The translations under genes were made by a program, and so were the position numbers. Below are positions 1 to 5,484 of a stretch of 5,711 nucleotides of DNA, in pieces. The stretch lies in NCBI GenBank assembly GCA_016199425.1, contig JACQGT010000070.1, positions 1-5,711 of the forward strand, in the 5' to 3' direction. Within the stretch, counting starts at the first letter, position 1, and the number at the start of each line of letters is the position of its first letter. The notes beneath the pieces are model-generated. The model saw only the letters and a program-made list of their open reading frames with translations, had not been told where the DNA came from and did not search any database. Origin of the DNA: Chloroflexota bacterium. GTDB lineage: Bacteria; Chloroflexota; Anaerolineae; Caldilineales; Caldilineaceae.

Positions 1-89
1 CCCGGCTCCATACCGAACCCGGTAGTTAAGACCACCAGCGTCGATGGTAGTGCAGGGGTAACCCTGTGTGAGAGTAGACCGTCGCCAAC
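1..89 (+). rRNA. rrf: 5S ribosomal RNA, 3' part (5' end outside window)
   Basis: The sequence matches the conserved bacterial 5S core: CCGAACCCGGTAGTTAAG near 13-30, ACCACCAGCGTCGATGGTA near 31-49, then the GGGGTAACCC loop region and GAGAGTAGACCGTCGCC near 70-86. About the first quarter of the molecule is missing because the window starts inside it. In bacteria 5S normally ends a 16S-23S-5S operon, so an rRNA operon probably lies just upstream. The exact 3' end (about 87-90) is estimated. A pyrimidine-rich run (91-110) follows, with no clear terminator hairpin of its own. Confidence 0.95.
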
Positions 90-125
90 TATTCCCTCCT
101 CTTTTTCTTTTGCCAAAATTTCCTC

Positions 126-153
126 TTTGTTTTCCGTTCATTTGTGGTATACT
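126..153 (+). promoter_or_regulatory. Candidate extended -10 promoter upstream of glmU
   Basis: TATACT at 148-153 matches the sigma-70 -10 consensus at five of six positions and is directly preceded by TGG (145-147), the extended -10 element. A weak -35-like TTTGTT/TTGTTT lies at 126-132, giving a short 15-16 bp spacer. Predicted transcription start is near 160-161. It could drive glmU through a leader of about 240 nt, or a short RNA ending at the hairpin near 331. Confidence 0.55.
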
Positions 154-159
154 GAGGCA

Positions 160-331
160 CAGACCCTATTGCACCTGTCTGTTGCCAAATCTGATGGACG
201 ACAAACCTCCCGAATCCAATCTGTTTTCTGCCCATTCTTCGATGTGGGCGCACAGTTCCAGAAACAGAAATCGAATATGCCATCCCAAACCGGCTTTCAT
301 TCGCTTGCGCATTGAAAGGTCCGGTCTTTTT
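160..331 (+). ncRNA. Possible small structured RNA or attenuated glmU leader (speculative)
   Basis: This stretch starts at the predicted start of the 126-153 promoter and ends in a hairpin with a T-run. Its first bases, AGACC (161-165), are complementary to GGTCT (323-327) immediately before the T-run, so the ends could close the molecule. Inside it, CTGTTTTCTG (221-230) pairs with CAGAAACAG (259-267) with one bulged T, and GCCCA (230-234) can instead pair with TGGGC (245-249). The size and possible closed-rod shape recall 6S RNA, but I see no sequence that identifies it as 6S. The closing pair and the terminator stem compete for the same bases. No reading frame here has a ribosome-binding site. 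It may equally be just a 5' leader. Confidence 0.25.
289..331 (+). terminator. Candidate intrinsic terminator or attenuator hairpin
   Basis: ACCGG-CTTTCA (289-299) pairs with TGAAAG (313-318) and CCGGT (321-325), leaving a 2-nt GT bulge and a 13-nt loop. CTTTTT (326-331) follows directly, as expected for Rho-independent termination. The bulge and large loop make it weaker than a textbook terminator. It could end readthrough from the rRNA operon, end a small RNA, or attenuate glmU. Confidence 0.4.
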
Positions 332-342
332 GCGTTCCCGGA

Positions 343-375
343 AGAAGTCCGACTTTTGTCAAAAGTCGGACTTCT
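343..375. repeat. Perfect 33-bp palindrome (16-bp arms, 1-nt centre)
   Basis: AGAAGTCCGACTTTTG (343-358) is the exact reverse complement of 360-375, around a single T at 359. It ends 11 nt before the glmU ribosome-binding site. As RNA or single-stranded DNA it could form a very stable hairpin, with a few central bases unpaired as the loop. No T-run follows, so it is not a simple terminator. It may be a dispersed palindromic element, an operator for a dimeric regulator, or an mRNA-stabilising hairpin; the window alone cannot decide. Confidence 0.9.
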
Positions 376-386
376 ATGAGCCATTT

Positions 387-393
387 GGAGGAG
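387..393 (+). promoter_or_regulatory. Ribosome-binding site that fixes the glmU start
   Basis: GGAGGAG lies 8 nt before the ATG at 402. It supports that start over an in-frame TTG at 312, which has no comparable site and would add 30 residues translated from the hairpin and palindrome. Confidence 0.85.
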
Positions 394-401
394 CCGAACC
401 G

Positions 402-1772
402 ATGACGACCGCCACTGTGATCCTTGCCGCAGGGTATGGAACCCGGATGAAGTCTACCCTGCCCAAAGTGTTGCATCCTCTGGCGGGTCGCCCACTGGTG
501 GAGTGGGTGGTGAGAATGGGCGAATCGATTGGCGGACGGCGGCCTGTGGTGGTGGTGGGCCACGGCAAGGAAGCTGTGCAGCGCCTATTGGGGGAGCGGG
601 TGGAGTATGCGGAGCAGCGGGAATTGCTGGGCACGGGCCACGCCGTCATGCAGGCCAAATCCCATTTGCGCGGGCAGGCGGAGCTGGTGGTTGTGCTCTA
701 TGCGGATATGCCCCTTTTGCGGGAAGCCACCTTGCAAAAATTGCTCGACCTCTACCGGCAAAATCAAAGCCAGGGCAGGCTGGCAGCCGCGATGCTCACA
801 ATCGCGCGCGACGATCCCCAGGGCTTTGGGCGGGTGATCCGCAACGGGTCCGGGCAGATTGAGAAGATCGTGGAGGAGGTGGACTGCACGCCGGAGCAGA
901 AGCACATTCGCGAATTGAATCCCGGCATCTACTGTTTCAATGGGGATTGGCTGTGGGAGAATCTGCCCAAATTACAGAAAAGACCCAAAGGCGAGTATTA
1001 CCTGACCGATATGGTGGAGATTGCCACGAGTCAGAATTGGCGGGTATTGGGGATGCAAGCCCCGCCCGCAGAGGTCTATGGGATCAATGACCGCACTCAT
1101 CTGGCTGTGGCGGCCAATGTGCTCCGCCAGCGCATCAACGAGCAACATATGCGCGCTGGCGTGACAATTGTCGATCCGGCTGCCACGTACATCGAAGCGA
1201 CAGTGCAGATCGGTCAGGACACAACTATTCACCCCGGCTGTCATCTTCAGGGCAACACAGTCATCGGCAGCGGATGTGAGATTGGACCCAATAGTCAGAT
1301 TATCGAGTGTCAGATCGGCGATGGTTGTCGCATTCTCTATTCGGTTTTGGAGTATGCGCGCATGGACAGGGCCAGCGAGATCGGTCCTTTCGGTCATCTG
1401 CGCAAAGGGGCGCACCTGGGCGAAGAGGTCCATATGGGCAATTTTGGCGAGGTCAAGAACAGCTATTTGGGGCCAGGCACAAAGATGGGCCATTTTAGCT
1501 ACGTCGGTGATGCTACAGTTGGCAAGAATGTCAATCTCAGCGCAGGGGTTATTACCTGCAATTATGACGGGAAGAACAAAAATCACACAGAGCTGGCCGA
1601 CGATGTATTTTTGGGGAGCGATACGCTTCTGGTTGCACCGGTTAACTTGGGCGTGGGCGCACGCACGGGGGCCGGGTCGGTAGTCACACAGGATGTTCCC
1701 CCCGGCGCGCTGGTCTATGGGGTTCCTGCACGTGCGCCGAGCCGTAAGAATGAAGTGGACCATTCGGCGTAG
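402..1772 (+). CDS. glmU: Bifunctional GlmU: GlcNAc-1-P uridyltransferase / GlcN-1-P acetyltransferase
   Basis: GlmU acetylates glucosamine-1-phosphate with acetyl-CoA, then couples the product to UTP. This yields UDP-GlcNAc, the cytosolic precursor of peptidoglycan and other surface glycans. The 456-aa length equals that of E. coli GlmU. The N-terminal nucleotidyltransferase domain (about 1-230) shows LAAGYGTRMKS (8-18) with R15 and K22, LGTGHA (76-81), YADMP with the metal-binding Asp at 102, and GIND (227-230). The C-terminal left-handed beta-helix (about 250-446) has hexapeptide repeats. It also carries residues matching the acetyltransferase site: R334, K352, catalytic His 364 in GHFSYVGD, Y367 and N378, plus ITCNYDG (384-390). 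Both active sites look intact. The ATG is chosen because of GGAGGAG 8 nt upstream and because the LAAG motif then sits at the usual distance. The gene probably leads an operon with the next two genes. Confidence 0.97.
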   Translation: MTTATVILAAGYGTRMKSTLPKVLHPLAGRPLVEWVVRMGESIGGRRPVVVVGHGKEAVQRLLGERVEYAEQRELLGTGHAVMQAKSHLRGQAELVVVLYADMPLLREATLQKLLDLYRQNQSQGRLAAAMLTIARDDPQGFGRVIRNGSGQIEKIVEEVDCTPEQKHIRELNPGIYCFNGDWLWENLPKLQKRPKGEYYLTDMVEIATSQNWRVLGMQAPPAEVYGINDRTHLAVAANVLRQRINEQHMRAGVTIVDPAATYIEATVQIGQDTTIHPGCHLQGNTVIGSGCEIGPNSQIIECQIGDGCRILYSVLEYARMDRASEIGPFGHLRKGAHLGEEVHMGNFGEVKNSYLGPGTKMGHFSYVGDATVGKNVNLSAGVITCNYDGKNKNHTELADDVFLGSDTLLVAPVNLGVGARTGAGSVVTQDVPPGALVYGVPARAPSRKNEVDHSA

Positions 1773-1786
1773 GGACCGCGGCTGCC

Positions 1787-1805
1787 TCTGCCCAGGCTGG
1801 GCGGA
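1787..1805 (+). other. Small hairpin in the glmU-corC-like gap
   Basis: Bases 1787-1794 pair with 1798-1805 (8 bp including one G-T pair) around a 3-nt GGC loop. No T-run follows, so it is not an intrinsic terminator. It sits just ahead of the ribosome-binding site of the next gene. A processing or stability role is possible but unproven, and chance is also possible in GC-rich sequence. Confidence 0.4.
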
Positions 1806-1815
1806 TGGCTTGGAG

Positions 1816-1821
1816 AAGGAG
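1816..1821 (+). promoter_or_regulatory. Ribosome-binding site that fixes the corC-like gene start
   Basis: AAGGAG lies 6 nt before GTG at 1828. Longer in-frame starts, such as the ATG at 1693 inside glmU, would add basic non-membrane residues before the first membrane segment. The ATG at 1846 is too far (24 nt) from this site. Confidence 0.75.
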
Positions 1822-1827
1822 TTGTTT

Positions 1828-3168
1828 GTGGTTGTTGAATCTGTGATGGCGATAGGGCTATTTGTCGCCTGCATAGGGATGATCGCATTTGTGGCGTCTG
1901 CGGAAGTGGCGTTGGCTTCTACATCGCGCACCCGTATTCGTCAATTGCTCGACGATGGCGATTCGTCGGCCAGACTGGTGGACCGGCTGCTTTCCGAACC
2001 CGCCCGCTTTCTTTCCACACTGATGTTGGGCAAGAGCGGTGCCTATATAATCGCCGGCGCGGTCATCATTCGCTTTAGCGCGTTGCGTAGCTGGTCTGTC
2101 GCGGCAACCATCTTCTCCCTCTTTCTGGGATGGCTGCTCCTTGTCACTGTGCAAATTATAAGCCGTGCTTTTGTATTACGCGATCCGCCCCAAGCGGCTC
2201 TTGCACTGGGGCGTTATGTCTCTGTTCTGGTCTCGCTGTTACTGCCCTTTTCGACATTTCTGCGCTCCGTGGGTGTCCGCGCGCGCAACGGTAGCCAAGA
2301 ATCGAGCGCAGAAAGCATCTTCCTCAGCGAAGATGGATTGCGTTTCCTCCTGCACGTGGGCGAAGGCGAAGGTGTGATCGAAGAGGGGGAAAAGCAGATG
2401 ATCGCCGGGATTTTTGAATTCGGCGACACGACGGCCCGCGAGGTGATGGTTCCCCGCCTGGATGTGACGGCCATCGGGGCAGATGTCTCTATCGCCGAGT
2501 GCTTGCCGGTGATTCTTTCCAGCGGGCACAGCCGCATCCCTGTCTATGAGGAGAACATCGACAATATCGTCGGGCTGCTCTATGCCAAGGATTTGCTGCG
2601 CTGTTTCCACGAAAATCGACCGGAGACGCCCCTGTCCCAGATATGGCGGCCAGCCTATTTTGTGCCCCAAAGCAAAAAACTGGACGATTTGCTCCACGAG
2701 ATGCAGCGCCGGCAAGTCCATATGGCGGTGATTGTGGATGAGTATGGGGGCACCGCAGGGATCGTCACGATTGAGGATATGATTGAGGAGATCGTAGGCG
2801 ACATCCGGGATGAATACGATTCCGAAGAACCGTTGGCGCAGACTGTCAATGCCAACACCCATATCTTCAACGCCCGCATCTCCCTTGACGAGGTTTCGGA
2901 TGTGATTGAAGTCGATCTGAGTGAAATCTATGGCAATGTAGATACGCTGGGCGGCTTTATCTACGGCCAGTTGGGCCGGGTTCCGGAGAAGGGCGAGGCA
3001 CTGGAGATCGCCGATTGGCGTTTTACGGTGCTGGGCGTAAACTCGCGTCGCATTGAACAGGTGCGGGCCGAGCGGATCATGCGCCCTACCCATTTGGATC
3101 CCGAAGATGTCATTGAACAAACTGACGACAAAGCCGGTCGCCAGCGCTTTCTTGGCTCCGCGGCATAA
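1828..3168 (+). CDS. HlyC/CorC-family CNNM-CBS membrane protein with divergent membrane domain
   Basis: The 446-residue protein (GTG start) has the full family layout. It begins with a CNNM-type membrane domain whose hydrophobic segments lie near 6-30, 62-82, 91-113 and 128-148. A CBS pair follows: VMVPRLDV near 206-213 starts CBS1, and VDEYGGTAGIVTIED (303-317) marks CBS2. A CorC/HlyC C-terminal domain spans about 345-416. Related proteins such as CorC and MpfA are linked to Mg2+/Co2+ export or tolerance, with the CBS pair binding nucleotide. The first segment keeps the usual SAEVAL..S.SR pattern (24-34). However, the LGN expected in segment 2 reads LGKSG (67-71), and the usual GExxPK is replaced by QIISRA (109-114), so the ion site looks altered. 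The "hemolysin" label often attached to this family should not be read as toxicity. It lies 55 nt after glmU and 17 nt before cdd, which suggests co-transcription. Family assignment is firm; transport activity is doubtful. Confidence 0.9.
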   Translation: MVVESVMAIGLFVACIGMIAFVASAEVALASTSRTRIRQLLDDGDSSARLVDRLLSEPARFLSTLMLGKSGAYIIAGAVIIRFSALRSWSVAATIFSLFLGWLLLVTVQIISRAFVLRDPPQAALALGRYVSVLVSLLLPFSTFLRSVGVRARNGSQESSAESIFLSEDGLRFLLHVGEGEGVIEEGEKQMIAGIFEFGDTTAREVMVPRLDVTAIGADVSIAECLPVILSSGHSRIPVYEENIDNIVGLLYAKDLLRCFHENRPETPLSQIWRPAYFVPQSKKLDDLLHEMQRRQVHMAVIVDEYGGTAGIVTIEDMIEEIVGDIRDEYDSEEPLAQTVNANTHIFNARISLDEVSDVIEVDLSEIYGNVDTLGGFIYGQLGRVPEKGEALEIADWRFTVLGVNSRRIEQVRAERIMRPTHLDPEDVIEQTDDKAGRQRFLGSAA

Positions 3169-3185
3169 AGAACGAGGCTACTGCG

Positions 3186-3593
3186 ATGATTTCTGATGAA
3201 CAGCGCAACCAGCTGGTGAACGCGGCCTTGGCCGCGCGTGACCGTTCGTATGCACCCTATAGCCGCTATCGGGTCGGCTCTGCTGTGTTGACAGAGGACG
3301 GGACAATTGTCACCGGCTGCAATGTGGAAAATGCCTCCTACGGCGCAACCATTTGCGCGGAGCGGGTGGCGTTGACCAGAGCCGTGGCCGAAGGCAAGCG
3401 CGATTTCGTCGCCATTGCCGTTGCCACAGCAGATGGCGGCACTCCCTGTGGCATCTGCCGCCAGGTAATGGTGGAACTTGGCTCGGAGATGGATGTGTTT
3501 ATCAGTGATAGCGCCGGTGCTCTCCTCAGCACAAGCGTGCGCGCTCTTCTGCCCGACTCGTTCGACGGTTCTGGCCTGATTGCCTCGAATTGA
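3186..3593 (+). CDS. cdd: Cytidine deaminase (homotetrameric type)
   Basis: Cdd hydrolytically deaminates cytidine and deoxycytidine to uridine and deoxyuridine in the cytosolic pyrimidine salvage pathway. The 135-residue length fits the short, tetrameric bacterial class. Visible motifs are YAPYSRYRVGSA (22-33), GCNVENASYG (44-53) for nucleoside binding, and CAE (57-59) with zinc ligand C57 and proton-shuttling E59. PCGICRQ (87-93) supplies zinc ligands C88 and C91. All catalytic residues are present. GAGG (3174-3177) lies 8 nt before the ATG. The 17-nt gap from the preceding stop points to one transcript with glmU and the corC-like gene. I see no clear terminator after the stop. Confidence 0.96.
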   Translation: MISDEQRNQLVNAALAARDRSYAPYSRYRVGSAVLTEDGTIVTGCNVENASYGATICAERVALTRAVAEGKRDFVAIAVATADGGTPCGICRQVMVELGSEMDVFISDSAGALLSTSVRALLPDSFDGSGLIASN

Positions 3594-3618
3594 TCTCCGT
3601 TTTGTGTTACCCAGTCCA

Positions 3619-3647
3619 TTGACTTTTTCTTTTTATCCTGGTAAGGT
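3619..3647 (+). promoter_or_regulatory. Candidate promoter of the histidine kinase gene, possibly leaderless
   Basis: TTGACT (3619-3624) matches five of six -35 positions. After exactly 17 bp comes TAAGGT (3642-3647), preceded by TGG (3639-3641), an extended -10 element. A start 7 nt downstream would fall on the A of the ATG at 3654. The AAGG within this -10 lies 7 nt from the ATG and could instead act as a weak ribosome-binding site on a longer transcript. Confidence 0.5.
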
Positions 3648-3653
3648 GCGGCC

Positions 3654-5330
3654 ATGAATGTTCCCGCTTTGATGGCGACCTATCAGTTGCGGCAGCGAGA
3701 GTATCTGCTGCGCATCACCCGCGCCATGACCTCTCGGCTCGATCTCCCCAGCCTGCTCGAACTGATCCTCTCCAGCGCGGCTGAAATGGTGGCCGCGCCG
3801 GCTGGACTGATTATTCTCCACGAACCAGCCTCTCTTTTCTCCACCCATAGCGCCCCGTTTGCGGTCGAAGCCGAAGCCCAGGTCCGCATCCGCACCACCT
3901 ATGGCATCCCGGCCCAGCTTTTGCCAGCTTTTGGCCCACTTTTGCGCCCCAGCCTGCCGCCCCTCTCCCCGGACGAGGAGGACAACGAGTCCGACAGCAC
4001 TTCTCAGACACTGGGCGAGCGCTATCGTCGGGATTTGGAATGGCGCGTGCATGAAGTGGAAGAAAAGCTGGGGAGCAAGCTGGGGCAGGTGCTGGGTTTG
4101 CCGCTGCTGTTCGAGGAGGAGTTGCTGGGGGTTATCTACCTCTTCCGGGGCGGCAGCGCCTTCACCCAATTGGATTGGGAATTTCTGGAAGGCTTTGCCT
4201 ATCAGGCCGCCATCGCAGTGCGCAATGCCCGTCTCTATGCCCAGCTTTCCACCGAGCGCAGCCGATTGGCTGCTATTATTCAGAACAGCGCGGATGGCAT
4301 TCTGCTCCTGCGCCCGGATCGCCGGGTGGATGTGATCAACCAGGCCCTGGCAACGATGCTGGGGCGCGAGCCGGATGAGGTGGTTGGGAAGCCGTGCGGC
4401 CAGGTTCTTGAATTGCAGAATGTGATCGGGGACGATCCCTGCTCAAGCAGCGCGGTGGCAATACCGCCGCAAGGACTGCGCTGTGAAGGCGAATTGGTGC
4501 GTCGGGCGGGTGGAAATCTGGCCGTTACCATCACCTACACCCCCCTCTTCGACGGCCAGGGGCGGCTGACCGACATTATTGTCAATGTCATCGACATTAC
4601 CCGCTTCCGCGAAGAAGAAGAGATGAAATCCACTTTTGTCTCGATCATCAGCCACGAATTGAAGACGCCGGTGGCGCTGGTCAAAGGCTACGCCCAAACT
4701 CTGGCCCGGCCCGACGCCACCTGGGACCCGGAGACCGCGCGCCAGAGTTTGCAGATTATCGAAGAAGAGGCAGACCGGCTGGAGGCGCTGATCAACAATC
4801 TATTGGATGTCAGCCGCATCCAGTCCGGCGATCTCCGTCTGGAACTGTCCGACGTCAATATGCGCCGTCTGTTGGAACGGGTGGCCCAGGATTACCGCAC
4901 CCAGACCGAACGACACCAGATCGAATTGGACCTGCTCGACGATCTGCCGATTATTTCCGGTGATGAAGAACGCTTGCGCCAGGTGTTCACCAATCTCATC
5001 GGCAACGCCATTAAATACTCCCCCGATGGGGGACTCATCCGCATCGGGGGCTGGGTGGATCGCCGGGAAGCCGGGAGCGGAGTACCGTCCCGGCTGGTGA
5101 TTTATGTGGCCGATGAGGGGATTGGCATTCCCGAAGAGGAGTTGCCCAAGATTTTTGACCGCTTCTATCGGGTGGACAGCGGTCTGCGCCGCCGGACGGC
5201 TGGTGTGGGTCTGGGCCTTTTTCTGATCAACGCCATTGTGGAAGCCCATCACGGCGAGATTTGGGTGCGCAGCGAACTGCACAAAGGCACGACATTTTCC
5301 GTTGCGCTGCCCATAGACGGCGAGAAATAG
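3654..5330 (+). CDS. Soluble sensor histidine kinase (GAF-PAS-HisKA-HATPase_c)
   Basis: This 558-residue protein has no signal peptide or membrane segment, so it is probably cytosolic. A GAF-like domain spans about 30-195. It is interrupted by a Pro-rich then acidic stretch (about 90-118) and a charged helix (about 120-140). A PAS domain follows (about 203-320; ADGILLLRPDRRVDVINQA, then VIDITRFREEE). The kinase core has the phosphoacceptor H334 in SHELKTP (333-339), N-box asparagines N447 and N451, the G1 motif DEGIGIP (487-493), an F-box near 501-505 and the G2 motif GVGLGLF (517-523). All residues needed for autophosphorylation appear intact. Partner response regulator and signal are unknown; none is encoded next to it in the window. 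The GAF domain has no obvious ligand signature. It is likely transcribed separately from cdd by the promoter at 3619-3647. Confidence 0.93.
   Translation: MNVPALMATYQLRQREYLLRITRAMTSRLDLPSLLELILSSAAEMVAAPAGLIILHEPASLFSTHSAPFAVEAEAQVRIRTTYGIPAQLLPAFGPLLRPSLPPLSPDEEDNESDSTSQTLGERYRRDLEWRVHEVEEKLGSKLGQVLGLPLLFEEELLGVIYLFRGGSAFTQLDWEFLEGFAYQAAIAVRNARLYAQLSTERSRLAAIIQNSADGILLLRPDRRVDVINQALATMLGREPDEVVGKPCGQVLELQNVIGDDPCSSSAVAIPPQGLRCEGELVRRAGGNLAVTITYTPLFDGQGRLTDIIVNVIDITRFREEEEMKSTFVSIISHELKTPVALVKGYAQTLARPDATWDPETARQSLQIIEEEADRLEALINNLLDVSRIQSGDLRLELSDVNMRRLLERVAQDYRTQTERHQIELDLLDDLPIISGDEERLRQVFTNLIGNAIKYSPDGGLIRIGGWVDRREAGSGVPSRLVIYVADEGIGIPEEELPKIFDRFYRVDSGLRRRTAGVGLGLFLINAIVEAHHGEIWVRSELHKGTTFSVALPIDGEK
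3914..3944 (+). repeat. Short 10-bp tandem repeat inside the kinase gene
   Basis: CCAGCTTTTG occurs twice in a row (3914-3923, 3924-3933), followed by a degenerate third copy (GCCCACTTTTG, 3934-3944). It encodes part of the Pro/Leu-rich insert in the GAF-like domain. The unit is not a multiple of three, so gain or loss of one copy would shift the frame. Confidence 0.8.
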
Positions 5331-5380
5331 AACACGGATCACAGAATTTGCGGATTGTCGGACGTGTGAGACGAAAAAAC

Positions 5381-5409
5381 GTGCAAATGGCCGGGAAGAG
5401 TGCTACAAT
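5381..5409 (+). promoter_or_regulatory. Candidate extended -10 promoter of fumC
   Basis: TACAAT (5404-5409) matches five of six -10 positions and follows TGC (5401-5403), an extended -10 element. A poor -35 (GTGCAA, 5381-5386) lies 17 bp upstream, after an A-run. The predicted start near 5416 gives a leader of about 70 nt before the fumC ATG. The rest of the 5331-5484 gap shows no clear terminator for the kinase gene. Confidence 0.5.
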
Positions 5410-5484
5410 GGCGTTGATCGTCATTTGTGCATTATCCCACGAATGCCAGACTCTTTCATCGGAGTCCCAAAGGAGTAATTCGCT

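Noticed and set aside
91..110. Pyrimidine/T-rich run after 5S rRNA as an intrinsic terminator
   Set aside because: No stable hairpin directly precedes it apart from the 5S helices themselves, so it cannot be called as a terminator.
160..331. Firm identification of the spacer as 6S RNA
   Set aside because: Only size and possible end pairing fit; the rod with a central bubble cannot be built convincingly by eye.
194..379. Small reading frame (61 codons from ATG at 194; longer from 68) in the 5S-glmU spacer
   Set aside because: No ribosome-binding site, the longer version starts inside 5S rRNA, and its end is made from the palindrome. No recognisable protein features.
312..401. 30-residue N-terminal extension of GlmU from TTG at 312
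   Set aside because: It is translated from the terminator-like hairpin and the palindrome, lacks a ribosome-binding site, and would place the LAAG motif abnormally far from the N-terminus. The ATG at 402 has GGAGGAG and gives the family length.
1693..1827. Upstream ATG start for the corC-like gene, overlapping glmU
   Set aside because: It would add 45 residues, many basic, before the first membrane segment. AAGGAG placed 6 nt before GTG 1828 is a better start.
972..1931. Long antisense reading frame (319 codons) opposite glmU
   Set aside because: It is a shadow of the conserved glmU and corC-like coding frames, with no family motifs and no ribosome-binding site noticed.
2239..3120. Long antisense reading frame (293 codons) opposite the corC-like gene
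   Set aside because: The sense strand encodes well-conserved CBS and CorC domains; the antisense product has no recognisable motif.
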